64,000 bases of DNA from Massilia oculi (GCF_003143515.1 NZ_CP029343.1:124001-188000); one strand, 5' to 3'. Shown: positions 1 through 7,491, counted from the stretch's first letter. Translations and numbers: made by a program. The notes: generated by a model not told the origin, from the sequence alone.

Positions 1-51
1 CCGCTCAAGGAAGCGGCTACTTGACCCAGTGGATTTATGATCAGTATTCAT
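1..51 (-). CDS. Partial 5' end of an array gene, function unknown
   Basis: Only the first 17 codons lie in the window; the gene continues beyond position 1. The ATG at 51-49 is preceded by AAAGGAAAA, the strong ribosome-binding sequence seen at many junctions of this array, and by the stop codon of the next gene 14 bases away. The visible N-terminus begins MNTDHKSTGSSRFLER, which is polar and shows no signal peptide. It is called a gene because of the start signal and array position. No function can be given. Confidence 0.55.
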   Translation of the reverse strand, partial: MNTDHKSTGSSSRFLER

Positions 52-65
52 TTTTCCTTTGATGC

Positions 66-347
66 TCACTCAAACCGTTCAGGCCATTTGACGAAGTACA
101 CATACCGACCGATAAACCATATCGCGGCCAAGATCGAAAGCCCGCTGCCACCTAGTAGGAAGGCGCTGACCGTAGACCGAACCGGTTCAACTAAGACCGA
201 GAATTGCCCAGCATCGTTGCCACCGATATCGCTCGCCACAACGGCGAGAACCAGCAAGAAGACGGCCAGAACACCGTAGCCTACAGCTTTGCGCTCTGAT
301 TGCTTCAGCATTGTGACATAGGGGTCAATAGAGTTTCTGTAGCCCAT
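66..347 (-). CDS. Small membrane protein, unknown
   Basis: The product is 93 aa, starting MGYRNSIDPY. Two hydrophobic stretches stand out: one around residues 22-40 (VGYGVLAVFLLVLAVVAS) and one around residues 62-82. They predict two transmembrane helices joined by a short acidic loop. The start codon follows CGGAAAAGAT, and the upstream gene stops only 10 bases away, so the two are probably co-transcribed. No family is recognised. Small two-helix membrane proteins are common in cassette arrays and toxin or defence islands, but nothing here proves such a role. Confidence 0.7.
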   Translation of the reverse strand: MGYRNSIDPYVTMLKQSERKAVGYGVLAVFLLVLAVVASDIGGNDAGQFSVLVEPVRSTVSAFLLGGSGLSILAAIWFIGRYVYFVKWPERFE

Positions 348-357
348 ATCTTTTCCG

Positions 358-735
358 CTAACGTTGTTTGTTCTTGCCGGCCGCCTTGAACTTGGCCATA
401 TCCAGTGAACCGAGACCTCCGGCCATGCACTTCGCGTAGACAGTCGCTCGCGCATGCTGTGCACTCGGGCCGACTGTATAGACCCAGTTAACGACAGCCG
501 TATCCCGTTCATCAAGCATCTTCTGCTGCGCTTTTGGGCGTTTGAAGTCGGACATCGCAGGATCGAGCATGCTCGCCAATACTTGTTCTTCGGGCTGACC
601 AAGGTGCATAAGGTTTGCGGCTGACTGGGCGAACTTTCCAATGCCAAGGCATAGTTCTTCCGTCTGAGCGTATGCAGCTGGGGATAGATGAGCGAGCGAC
701 AGAACGAAGATAGATTTTAGAAGCCGTATATTCAT
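358..735 (-). CDS. Small secreted protein, unknown
   Basis: The product is 125 aa with a clear Sec signal peptide (MNIRLLKSIFVLSLAHLSPAAYAQ, cleavage after AYA). The mature part is helical and charged, with two cysteines (in ELCLGIG and AKCMAGG) that could form a disulfide. It resembles in size and layout the secreted protein at 3638-4039, though the sequences do not align obviously. The start ATG at 735 follows an A-rich stretch downstream of a hairpin junction element. The product is probably periplasmic; its role is unknown. Confidence 0.7.
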   Translation of the reverse strand: MNIRLLKSIFVLSLAHLSPAAYAQTEELCLGIGKFAQSAANLMHLGQPEEQVLASMLDPAMSDFKRPKAQQKMLDERDTAVVNWVYTVGPSAQHARATVYAKCMAGGLGSLDMAKFKAAGKNKQR

Positions 736-739
736 TTTT

Positions 740-800
740 TGCGATCTCTTCTCGGCTTCCGGCCGGCTCGGGGCGCCTTCTCGGCACCATATCGTTTTCC
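740..800 (-). repeat. Short-type hairpin junction element
   Basis: Read on the minus strand, this spacer starts with CGGAAAACG and runs through GGCGCCCCGAGCCGGCCGGA into the A-rich start region of the next gene. It shares order and wording with the spacers at 3580-3634 and 12149-12202 (CGGAAAAC, then GGCGCCC, then CCGG, then an A-rich end). Another 100 bp lie between it and the upstream stop at 902. They contain a small palindrome (GCACTTCAGTGC) and no convincing gene. Confidence 0.5.
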
Positions 801-901
801 GTAGCGTTTGGCCGCCGCTCAGAGCTTTGCACGTGCGACGTTGCGATTCATATTAGCGAGCGTTTAGTCTGGCTTCTTTTATGGCAGGCACTGAAGTGCT
901 G

Positions 902-2146
902 TTAGCTAGATTCGCTCCATCGAAGAGCAAATAATAAATATGGGTCGCGGATATCAAGAACGTCTTTATCTCCATCCCATTCAATGATTGCAGCATTTGC
1001 TGCGTCGTTTGCGAGTGCGGACATATGGGCGCACGCGCCAGTTACACTCGACCCTTGAGGGTGCTCGCGGAGGCACACATCTGAAATGCGTTTAAGTAAG
1101 TCAGGGTAACTTAAGGTAAGTTGAGGAGGAGGAAAGGCGAGCGCTTTTACTATAATTGGATAGACGTCGCTAGCAGTTTGATCTTTCAGTACATACGGTT
1201 TGCGATCTGTACCACGAACCTTAGGCCCTTCTTTCATAACTCGCATTACCGAACGGTAATCATTTGTTTGTGCGGCACGACGACAGATTCTATCAATCAG
1301 ATCAATAGTACCTGTTACGATAAGTTTCTCAGGCGTCGTTTCCTTAGCGTCGATCTCAAAGCACAGATTGAGGCACAACGATTGCATAAGTTGGGGAGAG
1401 CCAGCAGCCTCCATAGCAAATGCTGAAATTATCGAATCGGAAACCTGCATATTCAGTTCTTTGAAACCTTTTGAGGCGATTTTTGACAGTTCAGGTGCGT
1501 CCCAGTAATCGAAGTCGAGATTTAACATACGCCCTCGAAGATCCGCATTCGCAATTACAACGTCATCGGAGTGATACGGGACAGCGGCAAGTATGAACTG
1601 CGCCCCCTGGCGTACGGCTTCTTTTATTACTTCAGCAACTTGGACTTGAACTTCTTTCGCAATATAATGGAAATCGTCAACAAAGACGACAAGTCCGCTA
1701 CCCTTTAGCTCCGTTACTAGAAGAGCTAAGTAATCTGGGCGAACGTCGGCCGTTGTGCTCCCTGTACTAGTCCATTTTCCCCCGAGACTCACCGTTCCCT
1801 TGGTCACAAGTGGCACACCACCTTCAATGCTTGCGCTGCTGTTTACCTCTGAAATTTTCGAGTCGAGCGCGGTGGAAGGAATTGGAGTACCGATGACTGT
1901 AAAGATCCGCCTCCATAATTCCTCAGCTGCTGTAATGTTTGCTCCGCTTACATGAATCAAGTTATCGCGACCTATTACTGATTCGACAAAAACAGTTTTT
2001 CCCGATTTGGATGGCCCGGAAATCACAATCACGCTACCGCCAAGTTCGAGATTTTGCTCAAGGATCTTGGTTTTTTCTTTTAAATGTTCACCAACCAAGG
2101 TGACAGTGGGTAGATCGTTGGGAGTAAATACTTCAGTGCGTTTCAT
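902..2146 (-). CDS. P-loop ATPase (AAA/STAND-like), unknown role
   Basis: The product is 414 aa from the ATG at 2146, chosen because AAAGG sits five bases upstream; a GTG at 2227 with AAAGGAAAAA upstream is an alternative that adds 27 residues. A Walker A motif (GPSKSGKT) lies near residue 45 and a Walker B motif (GLVVFVDDFH) near residue 155, followed by an NTPase-like helical region. The C-terminal third has no recognisable sensor or effector domain. It is the largest gene in the array. Lone ATPases of this type occur in defence islands, but no partner effector is identified here, so a defence role is speculation. Confidence 0.75.
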   Translation of the reverse strand: MKRTEVFTPNDLPTVTLVGEHLKEKTKILEQNLELGGSVIVISGPSKSGKTVFVESVIGRDNLIHVSGANITAAEELWRRIFTVIGTPIPSTALDSKISEVNSSASIEGGVPLVTKGTVSLGGKWTSTGSTTADVRPDYLALLVTELKGSGLVVFVDDFHYIAKEVQVQVAEVIKEAVRQGAQFILAAVPYHSDDVVIANADLRGRMLNLDFDYWDAPELSKIASKGFKELNMQVSDSIISAFAMEAAGSPQLMQSLCLNLCFEIDAKETTPEKLIVTGTIDLIDRICRRAAQTNDYRSVMRVMKEGPKVRGTDRKPYVLKDQTASDVYPIIVKALAFPPPQLTLSYPDLLKRISDVCLREHPQGSSVTGACAHMSALANDAANAAIIEWDGDKDVLDIRDPYLLFALRWSESS

Positions 2147-2248
2147 ATGAGCCTTTAGCGAATATCGGTTAGGACGCGGCGTATAATTTTGTATGCTTTT
2201 TCGATGTTTCGAGAGCGGGAAAAACACCGCGCTATTTTTCCTTTACGT

Positions 2249-2782
2249 TCAGGCACTCACAAAGTGTGACAGCTTTAATGACAACGGAAAGACGTCTCCG
2301 GCGCGATAGTCGCGCTGTACCGGTTCTAGGTCGCCGAGCTTTCCCGAAATTAGACCGTGCTTGCCTTCTCCAGGGCCAGTTACAGACAGGCCGAAGTTGC
2401 GCCAGAAGGTTGCAACTGCCGGGCGGTCGTCGGTTATAGTGCCATGGATCCGCGTCTGCGAATTGATCCATGGAGATCGCTGCAATACCTGAATGGCGAG
2501 GTTGACTAAGAGCTTACCGTAGCCCTTCTGATGCCGATTTCTAGAAATCGGCTCAGGACCGTTACCTACAAGGTCCATAAAACTGACTCGCGACGGACCG
2601 TAATTGATCATCAGCGCGACCTTGTCGTCTTGCCGACTCGATAGCAGAACCTGCAGCGTCAGATCACCAGAGGTATCCCCAGAGATCCGTACTTTTGGAT
2701 AGCTTTCTCCCGACGGATATTTAACCCGGTAAGGTGGACGCATCAGGCCACCGTTTTCGCAAATTTGGTTACTCGAACTCAT
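2249..2782 (-). CDS. GNAT-like acetyltransferase, tentative
   Basis: The product is 177 aa starting MSSSNQICEN. The segment NRHQKGYGKLLVNLAIQVL looks like the acetyl-CoA-binding motif A of GNAT enzymes (Q/R-x-x-G-x-G/A followed by a helix). It is followed by a FWRNFGLS segment like the usual GNAT C-terminal strand. Substrate and pathway cannot be read from the sequence. The start is uncertain because the best Shine-Dalgarno (AAGGAG) lies about 16 bases upstream. The spacer to the upstream gene is 25 bp and has no hairpin. Confidence 0.55.
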   Translation of the reverse strand: MSSSNQICENGGLMRPPYRVKYPSGESYPKVRISGDTSGDLTLQVLLSSRQDDKVALMINYGPSRVSFMDLVGNGPEPISRNRHQKGYGKLLVNLAIQVLQRSPWINSQTRIHGTITDDRPAVATFWRNFGLSVTGPGEGKHGLISGKLGDLEPVQRDYRAGDVFPLSLKLSHFVSA

Positions 2783-2807
2783 CTTAATAGCACAGTTCTC
2801 CTTGGAA

Positions 2808-3572
2808 TTATCCCGAAAGCCCAAGCATAGTCGCGGCAGTCGCAGCAAGTGCATAGCCGCCCTGGATCTTTGTTGCAATGTCACAGGCGTTCGCAACATC
2901 GCCGACTACCTTACCCACCCGCTGCATGATGCTCCGCTCCTGCTCAGACAGCCCTTGTGTAACTTCTGATAGCGTGGCCGCCTCATGGCCACTTATACCG
3001 TTAATACTTTGCATTGCATCACGCAGCCGCTCCGTTCCAGAAACTTTATAGTTCCACAACGCGCTGCGAATGGCCCGAAGATGGCGCAGTAAGAAAAGCC
3101 TCAAAGTGCTTGGGAGATTCGAGCTTTCGATATCAGAAATTAATTTATCAATCTCAACTGCAAGCGTTTTTACTTCGTCTGCGATATCTGTCGATCCGTC
3201 CGGGCCTAAGACAAACCCAGCCCACTGAAGCATAACGATTTGTTCCTCCCGAACCATCTTCGCAATGTCATCCCAATGACTGTGCATATTACGAGTCGAA
3301 GTGACCGACTTAAGTTGTGTGAGATGGGGTTGATATAGTTCCACGGGAACTCCACGATCACGCAGCAGCACCCCCAGATGAGCAACCTCTTGATTTACTG
3401 CCAGGGCAGACTCAGCAGCAATCTCGTCAAGTTCCAGCCCTGCCGGCCCGTGCCTTTCAAATAATGTTGACCAGGCGTCCACCCCGCTTGGTGGCATATT
3501 GCGAACCGACGTTTCCGGCTTGATCGAGCGAAACTGCACGAACAGATGATGTAATCGCTGAGCTGAGTTCAT
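2808..3572 (-). CDS. Hypothetical protein, helical
   Basis: The product is 254 aa, mostly alpha-helical and charged. It ends in a small hydrophobic glycine- and alanine-rich tail (GGYALAATAATMLGLSG) that could insert in or pair with a membrane. No catalytic motif or known family is recognised. The middle part (residues 120-190) has heptad-like spacing. The gene follows a short hairpin junction and precedes the GNAT-like gene by 25 bp, so it may be co-transcribed with it. Confidence 0.6.
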   Translation of the reverse strand: MNSAQRLHHLFVQFRSIKPETSVRNMPPSGVDAWSTLFERHGPAGLELDEIAAESALAVNQEVAHLGVLLRDRGVPVELYQPHLTQLKSVTSTRNMHSHWDDIAKMVREEQIVMLQWAGFVLGPDGSTDIADEVKTLAVEIDKLISDIESSNLPSTLRLFLLRHLRAIRSALWNYKVSGTERLRDAMQSINGISGHEAATLSEVTQGLSEQERSIMQRVGKVVGDVANACDIATKIQGGYALAATAATMLGLSG

Positions 3573-3579
3573 AAATGAT

Positions 3580-3634
3580 CTTCTACTTGTCCCGACTTCC
3601 GGTCAGGTGGCGGGGCGCCGTAGCGCAGTTTTCC
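3580..3634 (-). repeat. Short-type hairpin junction element
   Basis: On the minus strand the upstream gene stops at 3638 and is followed at once by TCGGAAAACTGCGCTACGGC, then GGCGCCCCGCC and an A-rich end before the next ATG. The head of the element (TCGGAAAAC) is identical to the one at 12149-12202, which lies behind an unrelated gene. That points to a shared mobile or recombination-derived spacer rather than chance. Confidence 0.55.
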
Positions 3635-3637
3635 GAT

Positions 3638-4039
3638 TTAGTCCATACGCTGCAAAATTTGCCCGATCTTCTGATATGAACTCGCACATGCTGGATTTAA
3701 TGCCCCTACCATTCCCAACGGGGTAACAAACGATGAAAGCGTGTTGAAGGCGTTCTGTCTGGCTTGTTTTTTAGCGCAATTGACCGCAGTTTCTCGCTCC
3801 CCTAGTTGGGTAACGGAGTCACGTAACATCTTGCTGAGCGTCTCGGGTACTTTTTGGCGTTTGAGTTCTTCCGCCTCGTCTGGCTTCTCTATTTGCAAGA
3901 ACTCTACGGAGTTGTCGACACACGCGCGAAGCGCGTCTACGACTATTTGACAGGCCGAGGGAATATTCTGTGCCGACGCAGAACCGGCCATGCTCAGCAA
4001 GCCGACACTAACAAACGTCGCAAACCCTAGTTTTGACAT
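3638..4039 (-). CDS. Small secreted protein, unknown
   Basis: The product is 133 aa from the ATG at 4039, supported by AGGAG seven bases upstream. A Sec signal peptide (MSKLGFATFVSVGLLSMAGS, cleavage after ASA) precedes a helical mature protein. Four cysteines (SACQIV, RACVDN, VNCAKK, PACASS) probably form two disulfides. No family is recognised. The likely location is the periplasm. A hairpin element separates it from the 59-aa gene upstream. Confidence 0.7.
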   Translation of the reverse strand: MSKLGFATFVSVGLLSMAGSASAQNIPSACQIVVDALRACVDNSVEFLQIEKPDEAEELKRQKVPETLSKMLRDSVTQLGERETAVNCAKKQARQNAFNTLSSFVTPLGMVGALNPACASSYQKIGQILQRMD

Positions 4040-4060
4040 CCAAATTCTCCTATGCATTCA

Positions 4061-4143
4061 TTCCTTGGGCTGGCACCACGCCCCCCCTTCCACTGCTGGC
4101 ACAGCCGCGTCGAACGCGGCGTGGGTACTACTGGGCGTTTTCC
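4061..4143 (-). repeat. Long-type two-hairpin junction element
   Basis: On the minus strand it opens with GGAAAACGCCCAGTAGTACC, then holds a strong inner stem (GCCGCG / CGCGGC around TTCGA) and ends with GGCGTGGTGCC and AAGGA. It aligns end to end with the spacers at 4372-4465, 7492-7576 and 11204-11287, which lie between unrelated genes. The outer parts (CCACGCC and GGCGTGG) are complementary, so the whole element can fold into one long imperfect hairpin. Confidence 0.65.
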
Positions 4144-4151
4144 GCTGCTAG

Positions 4152-4331
4152 TTAGTCTATGCGACCGACGCTGTATCGGAAGAAAGGCGAGTAGTCTTGC
4201 GGGCCAGTTTGTTCCTGCCCAGTGCCGACAGCCAAAAGAATCCAGCCTTGTTCCAGCAAGGGATTCAGCTGAGGCTCAAAAACGTGACGTACTTCCTTGA
4301 CCTTATGCAATGGCGACGTATCTTGGCTCAT
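4152..4331 (-). CDS. 59-aa hypothetical protein
   Basis: This short gene fills an otherwise unexplained 230-bp gap between two hairpin elements. It runs from ATG at 4331 to TAA at 4152 and begins MSQDTSPLHKVKEVRHVFEP. It continues with a compact sequence rich in Trp, Leu and Gln (EQGWILLAVG) and ends in SVGRID. The protein-like composition, array-like position and lack of any competing frame support it. No signal peptide, membrane segment or known family is seen. It is too short for most automatic gene callers. Confidence 0.6.
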   Translation of the reverse strand: MSQDTSPLHKVKEVRHVFEPQLNPLLEQGWILLAVGTGQEQTGPQDYSPFFRYSVGRID

Positions 4332-4371
4332 GTTCTACTCTCTGATTCGTTGGATATGAAAGCTAGCACTG

Positions 4372-4465
4372 TCCTAGCGTTTAACTCCCGGGGAAAGCAC
4401 CGCGCCTGCCCTTTCAATGCCGCAGCCCCGTCTAGCGGGGCGCCGGGTGCTGCTTTGCGATTTCC
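4372..4465 (-). repeat. Long-type two-hairpin junction element
   Basis: Read on the minus strand: TGGAAATCGCAAAGCAGCAC, then an inner stem GCCCCG / CGGGGC around CTAGA, then GCGGCATTGAAAGGGC, GGCGCGGTGC and finally GCTAGGAC. It keeps the order of parts of the other long elements. The head is worn (GGAAAT in place of GGAAAA). Confidence 0.55.
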
Positions 4466-4466
4466 A

Positions 4467-4664
4467 TTACGACGTTGCGGCATACTTTGCACGCTGTTCA
4501 GCGATGTACTCTGCACAGTGTTCAGCTAGCAAATCGGAACACGACCAGTCATCAACGACGGGAGATTCGGTGGAGGTGAAATGGGACAAGCCCAGCTCGA
4601 CTAAGCGTGCATCCACGCGATTCTGGTAATCTTCGCTAGCGCGGCGGTGGGGTTGCATGCTCAT
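4467..4664 (-). CDS. 65-aa hypothetical protein
   Basis: The product is 65 aa starting MSMQPHRRASEDYQNRVDAR. It is hydrophilic, with two cysteines in the second half (WSCSDLLAEHC) and a helical C-terminus. The start follows a run of A residues without a canonical Shine-Dalgarno, so the second ATG two codons on is an alternative. No family is recognised. It sits directly upstream of a long hairpin element. Confidence 0.5.
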   Translation of the reverse strand: MSMQPHRRASEDYQNRVDARLVELGLSHFTSTESPVVDDWSCSDLLAEHCAEYIAEQRAKYAATS

Positions 4665-4723
4665 TTTTTCGTAATCCCTAGAGTTTCGCTTTAGTTGCGA
4701 AGTGACATTTCCTTGACGACTGA

Positions 4724-5074
4724 TTATGGTTTTCGGCTGCACACAAAGTTCACCAAGTCGGACTTGCTCGATCCGGAGAGAACGTCGGTCCACCTGCCAG
4801 GTGCGCCCGTAAGCTTGTCCGGTCCGTCCTCGCTGTAGCCCATATCGCGATACTGCATGGACTTGCAGTTGATCTCAGTTTTCGAGTAACCAGTTTCATT
4901 GACGCCAACACGTTTATGCAGCGTGGTAATAATCCCGCCTTTGGTCTTCGCGTCCAGCAGGTAATACTTGCCTTTGTCAGCCATGGTGCGAGGAATCTGA
5001 GCCTCTGTAGCATGGGCTGCGATACCGGAAGCCGATGCTACGATCATCAGGCTCGTGGCCAATACTTTGCGCAT
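4724..5074 (-). CDS. Small secreted protein, unknown
   Basis: The product is 116 aa from ATG 5074, six bases after AAGGAG. The N-terminus (MRKVLATSLMIVASASGIAA) is a typical Sec signal peptide. The mature protein has two cysteines (EINCKSMQY, NFVCSRKP) and a beta-rich pattern with many Gly, Lys and Tyr. It looks like a small periplasmic domain of the kind often encoded in cassettes and genomic islands. The function is unknown. Confidence 0.7.
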   Translation of the reverse strand: MRKVLATSLMIVASASGIAAHATEAQIPRTMADKGKYYLLDAKTKGGIITTLHKRVGVNETGYSKTEINCKSMQYRDMGYSEDGPDKLTGAPGRWTDVLSGSSKSDLVNFVCSRKP

Positions 5075-5137
5075 CTTGGTCTCCTTCTTTGGTTGATGAA
5101 ACACGTGGTTGCTTTTCCGGGACCGTAAGGTGTTCCC

Positions 5138-5482
5138 TCATTTGACGCGACGATATTCCATCGACCCGGCGCCTGTTGGCATGAGTAGGGTGTCAGTGTC
5201 CTTGACGTAGCTGACCCTGGAGGAACCGAAAAAGCCCGATATCTCCAACATGCCATCCTTGAAAACTGCCGGGAGAACTTGCGTGTCGAGATGGTTTCGT
5301 CGGAATGCGGACGGCTCAGTGACTTTGATTACGAAATTGTCGCCATTTCGCTCGATAGCTGCCGTGCGATTCTTGTATTCCTTCGCCTGCCAATTGCCGA
5401 CATACTCGCCGCCCTGCTGACCGCATGCCGCGAGTGTCACAGCGACGGCAACGTGGGCAAGGCCTTTCATCCACTTTTTCAT
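5138..5482 (-). CDS. Small lipoprotein, unknown
   Basis: The product is 114 aa starting MKKWMKGLAHVAVAV, with a lipobox (LAAC) whose cysteine is residue 20. The mature part is a likely beta-barrel or lipocalin-like fold: YVGNWQAKEYKNRT, followed by alternating strands. YVGNW is a frequent opening of small secreted beta proteins. A longer reading from ATG 5557 is possible but runs through the hairpin spacer and would bury the signal peptide, so the shorter start is preferred. Confidence 0.65.
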   Translation of the reverse strand: MKKWMKGLAHVAVAVTLAACGQQGGEYVGNWQAKEYKNRTAAIERNGDNFVIKVTEPSAFRRNHLDTQVLPAVFKDGMLEISGFFGSSRVSYVKDTDTLLMPTGAGSMEYRRVK

Positions 5483-5565
5483 CTTTTGTCCTAGCCGGCC
5501 ACCGGCCGGTGCGGGGCTTGCGCCATGTTCTATTATTGATAGCTCACCGACTTCCATTTTTTCGG
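5483..5565 (-). repeat. Divergent hairpin junction element
   Basis: This 87-bp spacer follows the stop of the Pmp3-like gene. On the minus strand it contains CACCGGCCGGTGGCCGGCTA, a GC-rich palindrome just before the start region, and begins ACCGAAAAAA, a worn version of the GGAAAA head. It shares the CCGGC-TAGGA ending with the element at 11204-11287. Membership of the family is likely but weaker than for the others. Confidence 0.4.
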
Positions 5566-5569
5566 TAGA

Positions 5570-5764
5570 TCATCCGCGCTGCCGAAGTGCGCGTTCGATC
5601 TTCTGGTCGGTTTTGTATTGGCTGAGCGCATACACGGCCCAGATAGTCGCGGGAATCCAACCGATGAGGGTGCACTGCAGGATCAAGCAGATGACTCCGG
5701 CAAAAGGGCGCCCAATGGTGAAGAAGGTCAGCCAGGGGAGAATCAAGGAAATGATGAGACGCAT
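5570..5764 (-). CDS. YqaE/Pmp3-like small membrane protein
   Basis: The product is 64 aa with two hydrophobic helices (residues 3-24 and 28-47) and a short basic tail. The pattern ILPWLTFFTIGRPFAGVI followed by CTLIGWIPATIWAVYAL matches the YqaE/Pmp3 proteolipid layout (P-rich first helix, second helix with G-x-x-P, then A-x-Y). Members sit in the inner membrane and have been linked to membrane potential and salt stress in other organisms. The match is by eye. Confidence 0.6.
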   Translation of the reverse strand: MRLIISLILPWLTFFTIGRPFAGVICLILQCTLIGWIPATIWAVYALSQYKTDQKIERALRQRG

Positions 5765-5828
5765 TTGTTTTCTCTTTCAGTGCCCCTGTTTACGCGAGGC
5801 GCCGCTCGGGCTTAGGCCCATCTTCTTG

Positions 5829-5851
5829 AAAGCGACCGTTCCGGTCGCTTT
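5829..5851. terminator. Strong stem-loop, possible terminator
   Basis: This is a perfect 10-bp inverted repeat (AAAGCGACCG / CGGTCGCTTT) with a 3-base loop, lying between the stop of the 5865-6125 gene and the Pmp3-like gene. It ends in only three T residues, so it may be a weak terminator or another form of junction hairpin. The same spacer starts with TAGGAAAACAC, the array's boundary motif. Confidence 0.45.
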
Positions 5852-5864
5852 GTTCAGTGTTTTC

Positions 5865-6125
5865 CTAGAGCTTTCCAGACGGATTACAGATTGCACATTT
5901 CGCCGGACCAGGGAGTCGGTTATCACAATTAGTGCTAAGTTTTGTTCGGGCGCACACGCGGCCGTCCTGCTTGAACTCGATATTAGCATTAAGGCTGTCA
6001 TATTGTGCGCGAATCTCCACACGCTTTTTCGCATAGTCTTGCTTTAGTCGTACCCGCTCTTGTTCCTGCTTCGTGGTCCCAAGGCGCTTCCAATTCAACG
6101 CCCTTCGTCGTTTTCTTTGTCGCAT
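5865..6125 (-). CDS. Hypothetical basic protein
   Basis: The product is 86 aa starting MRQRKRRRALNWKRL. It is strongly basic at the N-terminus with a helical middle (KQEQERVRLKQDYAKKRVEI). The C-terminus holds three cysteines (GRVCART, STNCDN, AKCAICN). The start follows GCTAGGAAAAAA directly after the upstream stop. It may bind nucleic acid through the basic region, which is only a guess from composition. No family is recognised. Confidence 0.5.
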   Translation of the reverse strand: MRQRKRRRALNWKRLGTTKQEQERVRLKQDYAKKRVEIRAQYDSLNANIEFKQDGRVCARTKLSTNCDNRLPGPAKCAICNPSGKL

Positions 6126-6137
6126 TTTTTTCCTAGC

Positions 6138-6446
6138 TCAATCACTGTCATTTTGCGCACGTCCGACAGTCTCGCAATTCTCTGAGTGCTGAACTGAGGT
6201 TCTACGAACGCTGGGCCAGATCGCTTTTGCTGCGTCAAAAACCAGCTTGGGATTTTCGCCACCAACGATGCTGATCGCGAAAGTGACGTATATGGAATCC
6301 CTAGTTGGGGGAGCATACGAAAATTCGAGACGATGATTTGGAAGCGCCGCAGCCAACCGGTCTTGATACACTTTCTGGTCTACTTTGTAGTCAAGCAGCG
6401 TTTGAACATCAAAGGAGACGCGGATGACATTTGACATGTTATTCAT
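6138..6446 (-). CDS. Hypothetical protein, 102 aa
   Basis: The product starts MNNMSNVIRVSFDVQTLLDY. It has a regular beta-alpha pattern (VIRVSFDVQ, helix, HRLEFSYAPP, SIYVTFAISIVGG, helix) and looks like a small folded domain. The first ATG (6446) is used because the stop of the upstream gene overlaps its ribosome-binding sequence (TAGGAAAGT). That tight spacing suggests translation coupling with the TIGR02391 gene upstream. No known function. Confidence 0.6.
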   Translation of the reverse strand: MNNMSNVIRVSFDVQTLLDYKVDQKVYQDRLAAALPNHRLEFSYAPPTRDSIYVTFAISIVGGENPKLVFDAAKAIWPSVRRTSVQHSENCETVGRAQNDSD

Positions 6447-6452
6447 ACTTTC

Positions 6453-7247
6453 CTAGGTGATAGTCCTGTCGAGCCGGCGATGGATTAGGGACGCCATCGA
6501 CAGCAAATCCTCGGCGTCATCCTTAGACATATTCCAGTGAATGCGGGCTTCGTGCGCAGTCGTATTCCTGAACATTCCGGCGACTCCTCGTAGCAGGTTT
6601 GCGAACCCTTTTTGCTCGCTTCGTTCGCTGTCGGTCGACAATGGATTGATACGAACCAGAGGACATTCACCCGCAAGTGCCTTGTCAATAAGCGCCGCAC
6701 CATCTTCATTAAGTCCGCTTTTCGACCGGAGTTTGTCCATAACACTCTTTACGGCCTCCAAAACTGCATGAAAGTAGTTGTTTACCAGAAGCTCTTCTCT
6801 ACAGAATTTTAGGACGTCAGCGTGCACGCCTCGTTTCACCAGGTCGGCGCGAAGCTCTTCAGCACGGACCCTTGCCTCCGAAATTGTGCGCGCCTGCGCT
6901 ACCTCTTGGAGCAAGCCACTATGATCAATTGCCAACCCAGCGAACAATAGAGCTTGGTTCAGGCGAACACGCATGGGCTCGAAGCGATCAGGGTTGGATA
7001 CGTATCGTTCAGGCTTCATTGACTTCCGGATGAACGCGAGTACATGCAGCCTATCCTGTCTGCTATTCTGGTCAAGAGCGAAAGCATTGTAGAGCCGAAT
7101 GCGTTTGGTCGCGCTCGGATCGACGTCCGTGATACGGCTCGCGCTGAGCAGAAATCCGATTTCTGAGCCTGTTAGCCCGCTTGAGGTATCACCGAGCGCA
7201 GCAGCAATTGCTTCCAATTGCGTGTCGGTAAAGAACAGAGAACTCAT
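6453..7247 (-). CDS. TIGR02391 family protein with HEPN-like motif
   Basis: The product is 264 aa. The C-terminal half matches the TIGR02391 (Ymh) pattern: a conserved NPLSTDSERSEQKGFANLL segment, then FRNTTAHEAR, then LLSMASLIHRRLD. The piece RNTTAH (residues 227-232) has the R-x4-H spacing of HEPN ribonucleases. Such domains occur in abortive-infection and toxin systems, which makes an RNase role possible. The N-terminal half is helical and unrecognised. The start ATG follows GCGGAAAAAT. The next gene is only 6 bp away and may be its partner. Confidence 0.75.
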   Translation of the reverse strand: MSSLFFTDTQLEAIAAALGDTSSGLTGSEIGFLLSASRITDVDPSATKRIRLYNAFALDQNSRQDRLHVLAFIRKSMKPERYVSNPDRFEPMRVRLNQALLFAGLAIDHSGLLQEVAQARTISEARVRAEELRADLVKRGVHADVLKFCREELLVNNYFHAVLEAVKSVMDKLRSKSGLNEDGAALIDKALAGECPLVRINPLSTDSERSEQKGFANLLRGVAGMFRNTTAHEARIHWNMSKDDAEDLLSMASLIHRRLDRTIT

Positions 7248-7267
7248 ATTTTTCCGCTTTGCTGTGG

Positions 7268-7483
7268 TCAGGTGCTAACGGCCTCGATGTCAGCCACATT
7301 AACGAAACAAACAGTGCCCGAATCCGACGTGATGTTCACCACATTCGGCGCTTTCATTGGATCCCACTGCGAGAGCGTGCCGCTGAATTGGTTTCCTCCG
7401 CGCGTATAGATTGTGATCGATCTGAAGTAACCTTCTGCGTCCTTTTTTAGGTAGGTGTCCAGTATTGCTCTGATAGTATTCAT
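7268..7483 (-). CDS. Hypothetical protein, 71 aa
   Basis: The product starts MNTIRAILDTYLKKDAEGYF. After a short helix it is beta-rich (RSITIYTRGGNQFSGTLSQW, then NVVNITSDSGTVCFVNVADI), suggestive of a small barrel. AAGGA lies eight bases before the ATG. It follows one of the best conserved long hairpin elements. No family is recognised. Confidence 0.6.
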   Translation of the reverse strand: MNTIRAILDTYLKKDAEGYFRSITIYTRGGNQFSGTLSQWDPMKAPNVVNITSDSGTVCFVNVADIEAVST

Positions 7484-7491
7484 TCGTCATG

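Noticed and set aside
806..848. Ten-codon leader peptide before the 358-735 gene
   Set aside because: A short ATG frame is present but there is no run of regulatory codons and no attenuator structure.
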